Below are positions 9,719 to 17,842 of a stretch of 64,000 nucleotides of DNA, in pieces (position 1 is the first letter of the stretch; each line of letters opens with the position of its first letter). The stretch is taken from positions 215,778 to 279,777 of the forward strand of contig CALJOM010000001.1 of the NCBI GenBank assembly GCA_937981765.1, read 5' to 3'. The position numbers and the translations under genes were made by a program. Source of the stretch: an uncultured Bacteroidales bacterium (GTDB taxonomy: Bacteria > Bacteroidota > Bacteroidia > Bacteroidales > Salinivirgaceae). Under the pieces are notes generated by a model. It was not told the origin of the DNA, searched no databases, and saw only the letters and a program-made list of their open reading frames with translations.

Positions 9719-10789
9719 TTAATTTTTTAAAATTTTTGCTGATTCTAACATATTGAGCTCGTGCAATAAATTTGGTGTAAACATTTCTTTGGGTTGTGAT
9801 TTTATTTGAGCAAGAGTCCACCACCTACCATTTTCAGCTTCTTTTGGGTTGATTTTTGGTTTGGCGGTCGAAATTTCTACGAAAGAAAAAACAAATTCTT
9901 TTTCTATTTCCGATTCCCAAATATAGTGTTTCAAAGGAATTAAATTTGTTGGGGTAAGCGAGGTTTCTTCTTTCATCTCTCTTAGAAGAGCCTTTTCAAT
10001 AGTTTCGCCCCAACGTACATGGCCTCCAACGGCTGAATCCCATTTTCCGGGTTGTATGTTTGCCTTCCAACTGCGTTGTTGGAGAAATATCTGTCCGGAT
10101 GGATTTACTATATGACAATGTACAACCGGATGTAACATTTTATTTCCATTATGAACCATATTGCGTGAAATCTTGCCCAGAACTTTTCCTTGTTCATCAA
10201 TTAACGGGACAAACTCCGCATGCCAGAATTGAAACAGGTTTGATAATCGAGATAGGAGTATTGTGGCTATGGGAATTAATCCCAAACCAGCAATGGAGAC
10301 ACTCGTACACACAGTTGTAGACCAGAAAAATCCCCCGTAATAGAGTAGAAGGGTATGGATGAAAAACATGAAAAACATGCTTAGAAAATGTTTTCTCAAA
10401 ATCGGAATTTGCTCAGCATTAACCTTAACTAATCCCAGGGTTGAACGGTGGATAAATTCAGTGAATTTTCTTCTATCGGAAAAAAGGGGGATGCCCAGAT
10501 AAATTATCAAAAGTGATTGGGTAATTGCAGGTTTAAAACGAATAAATTCTTCGGTTTCATATACAACCGAAGCGCTTCCCAAAAGAATTAGAATTAAGGT
10601 ATCATAAATTAGAAACCGATCCCAGATCCCGCTGAGAATTCTTACTATGGGTATTGTAGTAATTCCACTAATAATAGCTACCATAGCAGCTTGTTTTGTT
10701 GGCAAAAATATTTCGGCTGCTATGAAAAGCACTAGCGGAATAAAACTTACTAAGATTTGCGATTGTTTGGTGCGGGATGTTTTTTCCAT
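9719..10789 (-). CDS. YciB-like membrane domain fused to a Nudix hydrolase
   Basis: A 356-residue two-part protein. Residues 10-185 are a five- to six-helix membrane domain resembling YciB (intracellular septation protein A): IPLVLFIAAEIF at the start and the phrase EEFIRFKPAITQ, which matches the YciB pattern of a short polar turn followed by K-P. Residues 190-350 are a cytosolic Nudix domain of the IDI/YfcD-like type: HPVVHCHIVNPSG, GKWDSAVGGHV, and the Nudix box G256-x5-E262-x7-R270-E271-x2-E274-E275, with only the late Gly replaced by Ser. The catalytic Glu/Arg set is intact, so it should hydrolyse a nucleoside-diphosphate-linked or lipid-diphosphate substrate at the membrane. It is the last gene of a four-gene operon, 3 nt after the LysM protein. 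Confidence 0.75.
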   Translation of the reverse strand: MEKTSRTKQSQILVSFIPLVLFIAAEIFLPTKQAAMVAIISGITTIPIVRILSGIWDRFLIYDTLILILLGSASVVYETEEFIRFKPAITQSLLIIYLGIPLFSDRRKFTEFIHRSTLGLVKVNAEQIPILRKHFLSMFFMFFIHTLLLYYGGFFWSTTVCTSVSIAGLGLIPIATILLSRLSNLFQFWHAEFVPLIDEQGKVLGKISRNMVHNGNKMLHPVVHCHIVNPSGQIFLQQRSWKANIQPGKWDSAVGGHVRWGETIEKALLREMKEETSLTPTNLIPLKHYIWESEIEKEFVFSFVEISTAKPKINPKEAENGRWWTLAQIKSQPKEMFTPNLLHELNMLESAKILKN

Positions 10790-10792
10790 TAC

Positions 10793-12094
10793 CTATTTCT
10801 TCGATGGTTTTGGGATAATTATTTCTTGGCCTGCTTTTAAAATATCTTTCTTTTTAAGGGCATTGGCTTTATAAATATCTTCAGAAGCCACGCCGTATTT
10901 AGCTGCTAGTTCTGAAATTGTTTCACCCGGTTGCAACTTGTGTTTGGCTATAATAGGAACTTTGATTTTCTGCCCAGCTTTAAGTTTTTCCGCTTGAGTT
11001 TTGTTGATTGTTTCTAATTCTTTAACACTTGCATTATAACGTAATCCAATGCGAAAAAGGCTTTCTCCTTGCTGTACGGTGTGAATCAAAAAATCCTCGC
11101 GGTTTGTTTTTTCTTTTAAAGAGGTGTTTTGAGTGGTTGTTTTTTCTGCGTCCCCCTTTGGTAAGATGGTTTCTACTGGCTTTTTCTGAATCTCTTTTTT
11201 GACCTTTGGAACAATCAAGGCCTCATCATCCGAAGGTGCAGGGAAAAATAGATTATAAAAAAATATAACAGCAATAATGATTGCAATGGTAGAACCAACC
11301 AACACTAATGGTTTCTTATACGATTTTGATCTGTTTTCTTTGGCAATCGGAACCGGCAAAAGCGATTTTTCTTCTGGGGGAAGCGATTCTTTATCCGAAA
11401 GTCGGGCCATAGCTATAGTTATGGTTTCCGCTGCTTCTATTTCCGATAATTTGTAAACAATCTGGTAGCAGAGTAAGTCTGGTGATATATCGTCCTGAGC
11501 CAGCAATTCTGCCATTTGTTCGGCAGAAATGTAGTTATTCAGCGTGGTTTCTGCGCAGAATATTACATCGCCATCTATGGTTTGAACAGGGTTTTTTGAC
11601 ATATTAAACCGAGCATTTTTTTCGGTGCCAAAAAGGGTAATAGGTTCTACGGCGGCTTTTTCTTCCGGATTGATTAGGTGATAAAGCACCATCTGTCGCT
11701 CAAGATACAATGCTATATTCCCAGAGGCTCCATAGAAAAGCAAATCTTTGTGTAGCAAAACCACTAAGATATTTACTCCCATTCCTTGAAAACGACGATT
11801 TTTCATGGCATGGTCGTAAATCATAAAATTAGCCAGCATCATGGCTTTCTGTAGTGCCGAAAAGGGATTTCGTACTGGGTTGTTTTTAAAGTGCCGCTTA
11901 ACTCCTTCTACGGCTAATTTGGCTGCCAGCGCACCGCCTTCACCTTCTATGCCATTAATACCAGAGCAGACTACATAGCAGAAGCCTTGATTAATTTCAA
12001 AGCCTTCACTAAAGTCAGTGTTGTAGGGTGAGTTTTTGCCGATATAGGTTTTGGCTGAGAAGTTTATTCTTAGAAGGTTATCCTCTTCGTGCAT
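10793..12094 (-). CDS. PP2C-like (pseudo)phosphatase with TM and two LysM domains
   Basis: A 433-residue protein without a signal peptide. Residues 10-232 align by pattern with bacterial PP2C phosphatases (GMGVNILVVLL, TIDGDVIFC, ETITIAMARL). The metal-binding motifs are mostly lost: DGMGG reads SGINGIEG (Ser44), GDS reads ASGN, SDG reads AET (181-183) and the final DN reads ET; only the Asp of NTD (27) remains. One TM helix spans 262-284, then a Lys/Thr-rich linker, and two LysM domains at 337-380 (HTVQQGESLFRIG) and 384-428 (HKLQPGETISELAAKYG). The layout puts the PP2C-like domain in the cytoplasm and the LysM pair in the periplasm on peptidoglycan. It probably binds rather than dephosphorylates. 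Third gene of the operon. Confidence 0.8.
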   Translation of the reverse strand: MHEEDNLLRINFSAKTYIGKNSPYNTDFSEGFEINQGFCYVVCSGINGIEGEGGALAAKLAVEGVKRHFKNNPVRNPFSALQKAMMLANFMIYDHAMKNRRFQGMGVNILVVLLHKDLLFYGASGNIALYLERQMVLYHLINPEEKAAVEPITLFGTEKNARFNMSKNPVQTIDGDVIFCAETTLNNYISAEQMAELLAQDDISPDLLCYQIVYKLSEIEAAETITIAMARLSDKESLPPEEKSLLPVPIAKENRSKSYKKPLVLVGSTIAIIIAVIFFYNLFFPAPSDDEALIVPKVKKEIQKKPVETILPKGDAEKTTTQNTSLKEKTNREDFLIHTVQQGESLFRIGLRYNASVKELETINKTQAEKLKAGQKIKVPIIAKHKLQPGETISELAAKYGVASEDIYKANALKKKDILKAGQEIIIPKPSKK

Positions 12095-12153
12095 GGATAA
12101 ATGGTTTGAATTATCATTGCGAAGATAGCGATTATTCTTTTATTGTAGGGCTA

Positions 12154-13575
12154 TTAGTACCCTGTTTCTGTTTTAAAAACTTGTTTTGTAATCGGTTGTC
12201 CGTTTCGATAGTATACGGTGTCGGTTTTTGATTTAATCTGAAGATATTCCCAAGCACTTTTCCCGTCGTTTATAATTATTCGGAGCACCTGTTTGCCTTC
12301 CCATTCGTGAATTTCTTGTGTTATTCCTTTATCGTAGGTTCCTAAAAGATCGTTTATGAATTTTTTGTCCCTCGATTCGGGGGTAAAACTAAAGGGCTTA
12401 AACAGTGTTTTTTTTCGTTGAATTTTTTCTAATTGAATTGCCACATACTGGTCGTTGGGGTTAAGTGCTCGTGCTTGTAGGTATTGTTTTTCGGCCAGGT
12501 CCCAATTACTGTTGCTAAAATGTTTATCTGCACTTTCTACCAGTTTTCTGAATTCCAAAACCGGATTGGTGATGTTGGTTTGCGCAATGTCCGAAAGAAT
12601 AAACCGTTTTTGTTTGAATACATACTCGTCCATTGGGAAAATATCCCCGGCTAATTGGTAGTAATAAAGTGCGTTCAGATAGTCTTTTTGTCCTATATAT
12701 TTATCGGCAATAGCAACATAGTACTCAAATCGACGGGCACGATACAGCGAGTTATCGAAACGTTGACTTAAGGTGTCGGCCAGGCGGCTTTTAAATTGAG
12801 TGAAATCGCTTTTTGGGAAAAGAAACAGTGCCTCGGAAAAGAAAACCGTTGCCTTGTTGAAGGCATGTTCTCTCAAACACGAATCTCCTAATTCATGTAA
12901 TAATAAAAACCTTTTCAATTGGCTATTTGTACGCAACATGGTGCGAAATACTGTTTGAAGTTGCTCGGCCGGATAGGGATTGTAAGGGTCGCAAACTCCT
13001 GCGTAAAGCAGATTGTCCATGGCTCCGATAAAATTTTTCTGCCGAAATTCTTTTTCCGCTTCTGCTGCCAGATAAAGATAGTGTTTTCCCCTCTCTTTTT
13101 TAACCATTTCTAGTGTTTTGTCGCCAAGTTTTTTGATTTTTTCGGAGTACGAAATATCGTAATCAAACTCTCTCCAGGTGGGATTATAGAAAATTTTCGC
13201 AATAGGAATTTGGAATAAGGTGTAGTCTATTCCGGGAATCTCAGGAAACAAGTCGAGATTAAACCAAAACGACCAGTCTTGAATCTCAAACTCTTCAACT
13301 TTAGTATTTATGGAAACGGTTTTAGTAACGTATTTGTAGGCAGTAAACACCATTTGGTATTCTCTGTTGAGTTCCAGCGTAAAATTGAATTTTCCCCGCA
13401 CATCGGTTACCTGAATCATGAGAAGAGCCCCTTGCGAGTAGAGTTGAATAACGCATCCCTTGATTGGTTTCCATCCATCGCGAAGGAGGCCCGTTACCTG
13501 AAGACTTCCGGTTTGTCCCACAAGTCCCAGATACATACTAAATGCAAAAAATCCTATGAGAGTTCTCTTAAACAT
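12154..13575 (-). CDS. secreted protein with carboxypeptidase-regulatory-like domain and TPRs
   Basis: A 473-residue protein with a signal peptide (1-20, LIGFFAFSMYLGLVGQ). Residues 24-95 form a carboxypeptidase-regulatory-like beta-sandwich (VTGLLRDGWKPIKGCVIQLY, DVRGKFNFTLE), followed by helical TPR-type repeats from about 150 to 400 (YLAAEAEKEFRQKNFIGAMD, KATVFFSEALFLFPKS, NALYYYQLAGDIFP, AEKQYLQARALNPND). The last 50 residues are beta-rich with a repeated YRNGQPITKQV type tail. Such proteins are periplasmic or surface-facing scaffolds in Bacteroidota; no catalytic motif is visible. Its start overlaps the end of the upstream hydrolase-like gene by 8 nt; the LysM protein follows after 59 nt. 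Confidence 0.7.
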   Translation of the reverse strand: MFKRTLIGFFAFSMYLGLVGQTGSLQVTGLLRDGWKPIKGCVIQLYSQGALLMIQVTDVRGKFNFTLELNREYQMVFTAYKYVTKTVSINTKVEEFEIQDWSFWFNLDLFPEIPGIDYTLFQIPIAKIFYNPTWREFDYDISYSEKIKKLGDKTLEMVKKERGKHYLYLAAEAEKEFRQKNFIGAMDNLLYAGVCDPYNPYPAEQLQTVFRTMLRTNSQLKRFLLLHELGDSCLREHAFNKATVFFSEALFLFPKSDFTQFKSRLADTLSQRFDNSLYRARRFEYYVAIADKYIGQKDYLNALYYYQLAGDIFPMDEYVFKQKRFILSDIAQTNITNPVLEFRKLVESADKHFSNSNWDLAEKQYLQARALNPNDQYVAIQLEKIQRKKTLFKPFSFTPESRDKKFINDLLGTYDKGITQEIHEWEGKQVLRIIINDGKSAWEYLQIKSKTDTVYYRNGQPITKQVFKTETGY

Positions 13576-14323
13576 GCTGGTTCGACAGGAAATTTTGTAT
13601 CATCTTGCGGTACTCATGGTTATTGGATAAAAACGACGGGTGCTTTCCTCCCTCGAAAAATATTACTCGTGCCGTTGGGACAATCGATTTCATATTGTTC
13701 ATTTTCTGCGCTATATCGGGAATCTCTTCATCCAAAACAGAACAGGTGAAATAAATAGGTGAGGGGGTGGTTACCGGGAAAGAGAAAAATTGTTTCCGAT
13801 TTCTTGCAAACCACAACAAGCGGTTATTATCCATCTGGATACTTTTTTCCCAGTCGTTTCCCATGGTAAATTGCTGAAACAAAGAGAATAGGAAAAATCT
13901 TTTTATTCGTTTCCGGTGTTTGATAATTTTTAAGGCTCGTTCCGGTGTGATTTCGTTCCCCTCAAAACTATCACAGAATAAGCCTAAAACATTGTCTTTT
14001 AGTGAGTTAGCAAGCATAAGGCCAATTATTGCCCCATCACGTATGCCTATAATAAAGAACCGTTCGATACCCATCTTTGCTAAAGCCTCGGAAATAATCT
14101 CTGCTGAAAGTTCCCAATATTTTTCATTGGGGAGCTCTATGCCCAACGATTCTCCATGCCCCGGCAAATCGAACGACACAACGGTGCAAAATGTTGTGTA
14201 ATGTCTTAATTCGTATTGGAAATATTTTGATGATCGGCCACCTCCGTGAAGAAACACCATCACCGGACCCTCACCAGACTGGTTATAGAATATGGAACCA
14301 TGTTTTGTTGCAATGGTTGGCAT
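13568..14323 (-). CDS. alpha/beta hydrolase-fold protein with nucleophile Ser replaced by Arg
   Basis: A 251-residue cytosolic alpha/beta hydrolase: oxyanion-hole motif FLHGGGRSS (24-32), FDLPGHGES (51-59), candidate acid Asp198 in CSVLDEEIP and candidate His228 in EGGKHPSFL. The nucleophile elbow, normally G-x-S-x-G, reads G93-I-R-D-G97, so the serine is Arg95 (codon CGT, one base from AGT). Everything else in the fold is preserved, including length. It is therefore either inactive as an esterase/peptidase or uses different chemistry. It is the first gene of the minus-strand operon that continues with the TPR, PP2C-LysM and YciB-Nudix genes. Confidence 0.8.
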   Translation of the reverse strand: MPTIATKHGSIFYNQSGEGPVMVFLHGGGRSSKYFQYELRHYTTFCTVVSFDLPGHGESLGIELPNEKYWELSAEIISEALAKMGIERFFIIGIRDGAIIGLMLANSLKDNVLGLFCDSFEGNEITPERALKIIKHRKRIKRFFLFSLFQQFTMGNDWEKSIQMDNNRLLWFARNRKQFFSFPVTTPSPIYFTCSVLDEEIPDIAQKMNNMKSIVPTARVIFFEGGKHPSFLSNNHEYRKMIQNFLSNQHV

Positions 14324-14488
14324 TTTTCTGATTACTGTTTAAATTTGCGTGTTTTTATGGAATTCCCAAAATTACAATTTTATGGAACACTTTCTTTATT
14401 TTTGGCACAAAAAAAAGTCAAATCTTCTAAACATAAAGCCCATACAAAACCTAATAACTGGATATTAATAACCTTAAACCCAAAATTC

Positions 14489-17098
14489 ATGAACCTTATT
14501 CGTAAAAGTTTTATTTTTATTTCGGCTTTTTTTATTGCCTGTCAACAGCCGAGGCAAAATGAATTACCAATCAAACATAATGTAATCCCCGAAGGATTTG
14601 TTCAAAAGGCAATTCCATACGCGCTTTTTAAAGAAAAATTCGATAAACGCCTTGATTATGAGCGCATTTTAACCCCAGGAAAAACCTTTACTGATAAGCA
14701 GATAGAAAGGATCTACATAGGAGTGTGGAACGATCTATTTTTAAAAGCTCTGTTGGATCCGGAGGTTAAATACCTGGGGTTGGAAATTACTGCCAAAGAA
14801 ACAGAAGAATTGCTTTTTGGCGAGCATGCTCATGCTTTCATAAAAGAATTAAAATTTTTAAAAGATCCTTGGGGAAATTTTAGCCCCGAACTAGCAAAAA
14901 AATTTGTGTACTCAATCCAGAACGATACAGCCTATGGGCCCCGTCTTACATGGGAAGTTTTTTTCGATGATATATTGACAAAACATCTAAAGGAAAAACA
15001 TTCGGCCATAATTCGCAACACATTTTATTTTACTCCAGCCGAAAAACAATTTTTTGAAAAGTATTTTACCACCGAAGTTGATTTCGATTATGTGTTCAAG
15101 GGCTACCAGCACTATGTAATGCAAACACCCCCCGATTCCTTAGTAGCGCGTCTTTATTACGACTATATGGATGATTATTTTAAGCCCGAAATGCGTAGAA
15201 TATCTTACATTCAGGCACAACCACTTATCGATTCCGCATACCATCTGGATGAATTGAAGCGATTTCTTGCCATACGAAACCATGCTAATGCCGATTTTCA
15301 GACTATAGCATCAAATAATAAGGAATTGAAGTATTATTCAACTGAATACACCCTTGAAACCACAGGGGATTTTCTAAAAAACTTTTTCCTGGCTAACGAC
15401 ACAGGAAGTATAATAGGGCCATATTTTTCCAACAATTCGTTTAATTATATCCGTATAGCAGAAAAGTATGAGCGCCCCGACTCTGTTAAGATTCGAATGA
15501 TTGCTTTAACTGGAGCTAATATTAATAAAGTTTCTCAGTTAATGCAGGAACTCATACAAAAGAATAACTTCCACGAATTAGCAAAAAAATACAGTTCTCA
15601 TAAGGAAACATCAGAAAAAGGCGGAGAATTGGGGTGGGTAACCTATGGCTCAATTCCTGAACCATTTAACACGGCTTGTTTTAGCGCTCCCGCCGGAAGA
15701 ATTTTCGAACTCCCCGGAAAAAATACCAATTATATTATTCAGGTTACAGAGCTATCTTCAAGTTCAAAAAGCTATGTGTACGCCGAAGGATTAGTTTATC
15801 AACTAACACCAAACCAACTCGACAACAAAAAAATGGAGAAACTCCTTCGTAGACTTTCCGAAAATTCAAAAACACCCGAAGAACTTTTTGCTGCTGCTAT
15901 AGCTAATGGTTTTGCCACACAAAATGTTACAATACAAAATACCTACTACATTATAAACGACATCCCTGATTCACACGATATGGTTCAGTGGAGTTTCTCC
16001 AATCCTATTGGGAAAGTTTCGCCACCGTTTAAAAAAGGAAACTATTACTATATCCTTGCGGTTAATGAAATAATTCCAACCGGCTATGTGCCCCTCTCTG
16101 AAGTTATCGATCCATTGCGTACCGACTATATCGTGTTGGCACGCAAAGACTCCCTTTATAACAAGTATAAAGAAATAACCTTACCCGGCAAATCGTTAAA
16201 AGATTACGGAAAAGTGTTAAACTCCGAGATCACTTCCATTAAGAATGCCCCAATGATATCTTATACCATCCCAAATCTTGGGGTAGAACCTGAATTGAAA
16301 GGAATTTTATACGGAATGAAAACCGGAGAAATATCCCCGTTGGTTAAAGGCGAGAAAGGTATTTATGTGCTGCATAAAACGGCACATCGGCAAATAAAAT
16401 CTTCAACCGAACCAAAAGAAAAAATGGAAAAACAATTTTTAGGCGATGTAGAAGCCGATATACATTTGGGAAACATTTCCTATGTTGCCAAGCCATTCAT
16501 GAATTTCGTCCGCAAGCAGGATAGCTACTATCTCTCCAAAAACTACACCGATACTTTGTTAAACGACCCCAGACTAGCCGAACAAATGGTGGGGGCGGAG
16601 TTCCTTTTCCGGCAACATCAATGGGAAAAAGCCCTGGATGGAACAGCTAAAGTGTTAGGATTTAGACAGTTGATTCAACAAAACAATCAGAATTCCAGAC
16701 AGTTACGTTTGGCAAAAATCTACGCTGCCATTTGTTTTATGAAGTTAAACCGATACAATGAAGCTATTGAAACGTTAGCCAGCATACCCCCCACACAGGA
16801 TTTCTTTTCTACGGCATTTATTCCCATGATGATAGCCGATGCCTATTCAATGCAAGGCAATACAACAAAGGCTATAGAATATTATAAGAAAGCTATTGAG
16901 CTAAGCAATTCGGCTTTCTATAAAACGTTGATCTATATCAAGCTGATTGTGCATCAAATCCAGCATGGGGATCTACAGGAAGCCTACAACACAGCCCTGC
17001 GTTATAAAGAGCTGCACATAGAGTCAACCTACAATCAGATAATTTTGGAAATAACCTCTTATTTGAAATGGGAAACAACAAAACATAAACGAACGTAA
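14489..17098 (+). CDS. parvulin-type peptidyl-prolyl isomerase lipoprotein with C-terminal TPRs
   Basis: I choose the ATG at 14489 (869 aa): it gives a lipoprotein signal with lipobox FFIAC (Cys18); the longer frame from 14246 would run through the divergent hydrolase gene. Residues about 40-320 form a helical SurA/PpiD-like chaperone region; a parvulin rotamase domain lies at about 330-425 (KIRMIALTG, AKKYSSHKETSEKGGELGWV, FELPGKNTNYIIQVTE), followed by a second, weaker parvulin-like stretch. From about 690 onward there are TPR repeats (YAAICFMKLNRYNEAIETLA, ADAYSMQGNTTKAIEYYKKA). It should be a lipid-anchored folding factor for exported proteins in the periplasm. In E. coli PpiD works with the TPR protein YfgM; here both kinds of domain are in one chain, which is inference. 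Confidence 0.8.
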   Translation: MNLIRKSFIFISAFFIACQQPRQNELPIKHNVIPEGFVQKAIPYALFKEKFDKRLDYERILTPGKTFTDKQIERIYIGVWNDLFLKALLDPEVKYLGLEITAKETEELLFGEHAHAFIKELKFLKDPWGNFSPELAKKFVYSIQNDTAYGPRLTWEVFFDDILTKHLKEKHSAIIRNTFYFTPAEKQFFEKYFTTEVDFDYVFKGYQHYVMQTPPDSLVARLYYDYMDDYFKPEMRRISYIQAQPLIDSAYHLDELKRFLAIRNHANADFQTIASNNKELKYYSTEYTLETTGDFLKNFFLANDTGSIIGPYFSNNSFNYIRIAEKYERPDSVKIRMIALTGANINKVSQLMQELIQKNNFHELAKKYSSHKETSEKGGELGWVTYGSIPEPFNTACFSAPAGRIFELPGKNTNYIIQVTELSSSSKSYVYAEGLVYQLTPNQLDNKKMEKLLRRLSENSKTPEELFAAAIANGFATQNVTIQNTYYIINDIPDSHDMVQWSFSNPIGKVSPPFKKGNYYYILAVNEIIPTGYVPLSEVIDPLRTDYIVLARKDSLYNKYKEITLPGKSLKDYGKVLNSEITSIKNAPMISYTIPNLGVEPELKGILYGMKTGEISPLVKGEKGIYVLHKTAHRQIKSSTEPKEKMEKQFLGDVEADIHLGNISYVAKPFMNFVRKQDSYYLSKNYTDTLLNDPRLAEQMVGAEFLFRQHQWEKALDGTAKVLGFRQLIQQNNQNSRQLRLAKIYAAICFMKLNRYNEAIETLASIPPTQDFFSTAFIPMMIADAYSMQGNTTKAIEYYKKAIELSNSAFYKTLIYIKLIVHQIQHGDLQEAYNTALRYKELHIESTYNQIILEITSYLKWETTKHKRT

Positions 17099-17136
17099 CA
17101 TTTAATAATTACAAACCATAGATTCATTACAAAATA

Positions 17137-17168
17137 TTTGTTTTTCTTTAACACCTGTTTTATATTTG
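17137..17168 (+). promoter_or_regulatory. promoter of the HNH-AP2 gene
   Basis: TTTG at 17137-17140 and TATATTTG at 17161-17168 are separated by 20 nt, matching the Bacteroidota promoter consensus. The ATG at 17200 is 31 nt downstream. Confidence 0.65.
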
Positions 17169-17199
17169 TTGTAACCAATAACCGTTTAACCGATCAGAT

Positions 17200-17736
17200 A
17201 TGGCAGTAAAACTTCCTTTAAAGAACACCGATGCTTATTCAATAGTTGATGAGCATGTTTATCAGGAACTTCTTAATGATCCTTATCTTAAGAAGATTCA
17301 GTTTATCGAAAATTTGCGTCGCCACAGTAGGGGGTATGCATTTTTTCAAAAAAACTGGAAACAGGCAGATGGAGCCTACCGCAATGAAACGATTTACTTA
17401 CACAAACTAATTGCAGAGCGCTTTATTCCGAAGCCCGATAATACCAGACGTTATTGGGTGAGATTTAAGGATGGAAATCCTTACAACTGCCAACTTTCCA
17501 ATCTCGAATGGAGTACACTTTCCAATGTTGTACGTAATACCACAAAAACGGATAATCAATTTGGATATCGTGGTGTGGTAAAAGTAGGCAAAAAATTTGC
17601 AGCTATTATATACATTAACAGAAAGCCAGTTCACCTGGGATATTTCGAAAACCCAGAAGATGCTGCAGAAGCCTACAACAAAAAATCCATCGAGCTATTT
17701 GGAATCACAAAAAGCTTGAACAAAATCAGAAAATAA
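17200..17736 (+). CDS. HNH-like/AP2 domain DNA-binding protein
   Basis: A 178-residue protein that stands alone between its own promoter and terminator. Residues 60-113 match the HNH_3 homing-endonuclease pattern (LHKLIAERFIP, then KDGNPYNCQLSNLEW), and residues 121-168 are an AP2/ERF-type DNA-binding domain (YRGVVKVGKKFAAIIYI, HLGYFENPEDAAEAYN). In active HNH_3 proteins the KDGN segment is preceded by a catalytic His (pattern H-x-D-G-N); here this position is Phe89, while Asn96 is kept. That suggests a homing-nuclease-derived protein that binds but may not cut DNA. No intron, intein or other mobile element is seen around it. The N-terminal 50 residues are not recognisable. Confidence 0.8.
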   Translation: MAVKLPLKNTDAYSIVDEHVYQELLNDPYLKKIQFIENLRRHSRGYAFFQKNWKQADGAYRNETIYLHKLIAERFIPKPDNTRRYWVRFKDGNPYNCQLSNLEWSTLSNVVRNTTKTDNQFGYRGVVKVGKKFAAIIYINRKPVHLGYFENPEDAAEAYNKKSIELFGITKSLNKIRK

Positions 17737-17759
17737 TTTTGTGAATTCAATTTTGAGCT

Positions 17760-17798
17760 AAGGCTGCTATAAAATTTCATGGCAGCCTTTATTTTTTT
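17760..17798 (+). terminator. rho-independent terminator after the HNH-AP2 gene
   Basis: An 8-bp perfect stem, AAGGCTGC at 17760-17767 with GCAGCCTT at 17782-17789, followed by a run of T residues (17792-17798). Confidence 0.85.
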
Positions 17799-17817
17799 AG
17801 GCGTTCACAAACTTTCT

Positions 17818-17825
17818 TAACTTTG
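17818..17825 (+). promoter_or_regulatory. -7 box for the GT2 fusion gene
   Basis: TAACTTTG is an exact TAnnTTTG match. The ATG at 17843 is only 17 nt downstream, implying a very short leader. A T-run (also the terminator tail) lies at the -33 position. Confidence 0.5.
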
Positions 17826-17842
17826 CGGAAACATTTAACTGA

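Noticed and set aside
13279..13749. 156-codon plus-strand frame over the TPR and hydrolase-like genes
   Set aside because: It is antisense to two clear protein-coding genes and spans their overlap; the translation has no recognisable features.
14246..14488. N-terminal extension of the parvulin gene by 81 codons
   Set aside because: It would run across the divergent hydrolase gene start and would bury the lipoprotein signal that begins at 14489.
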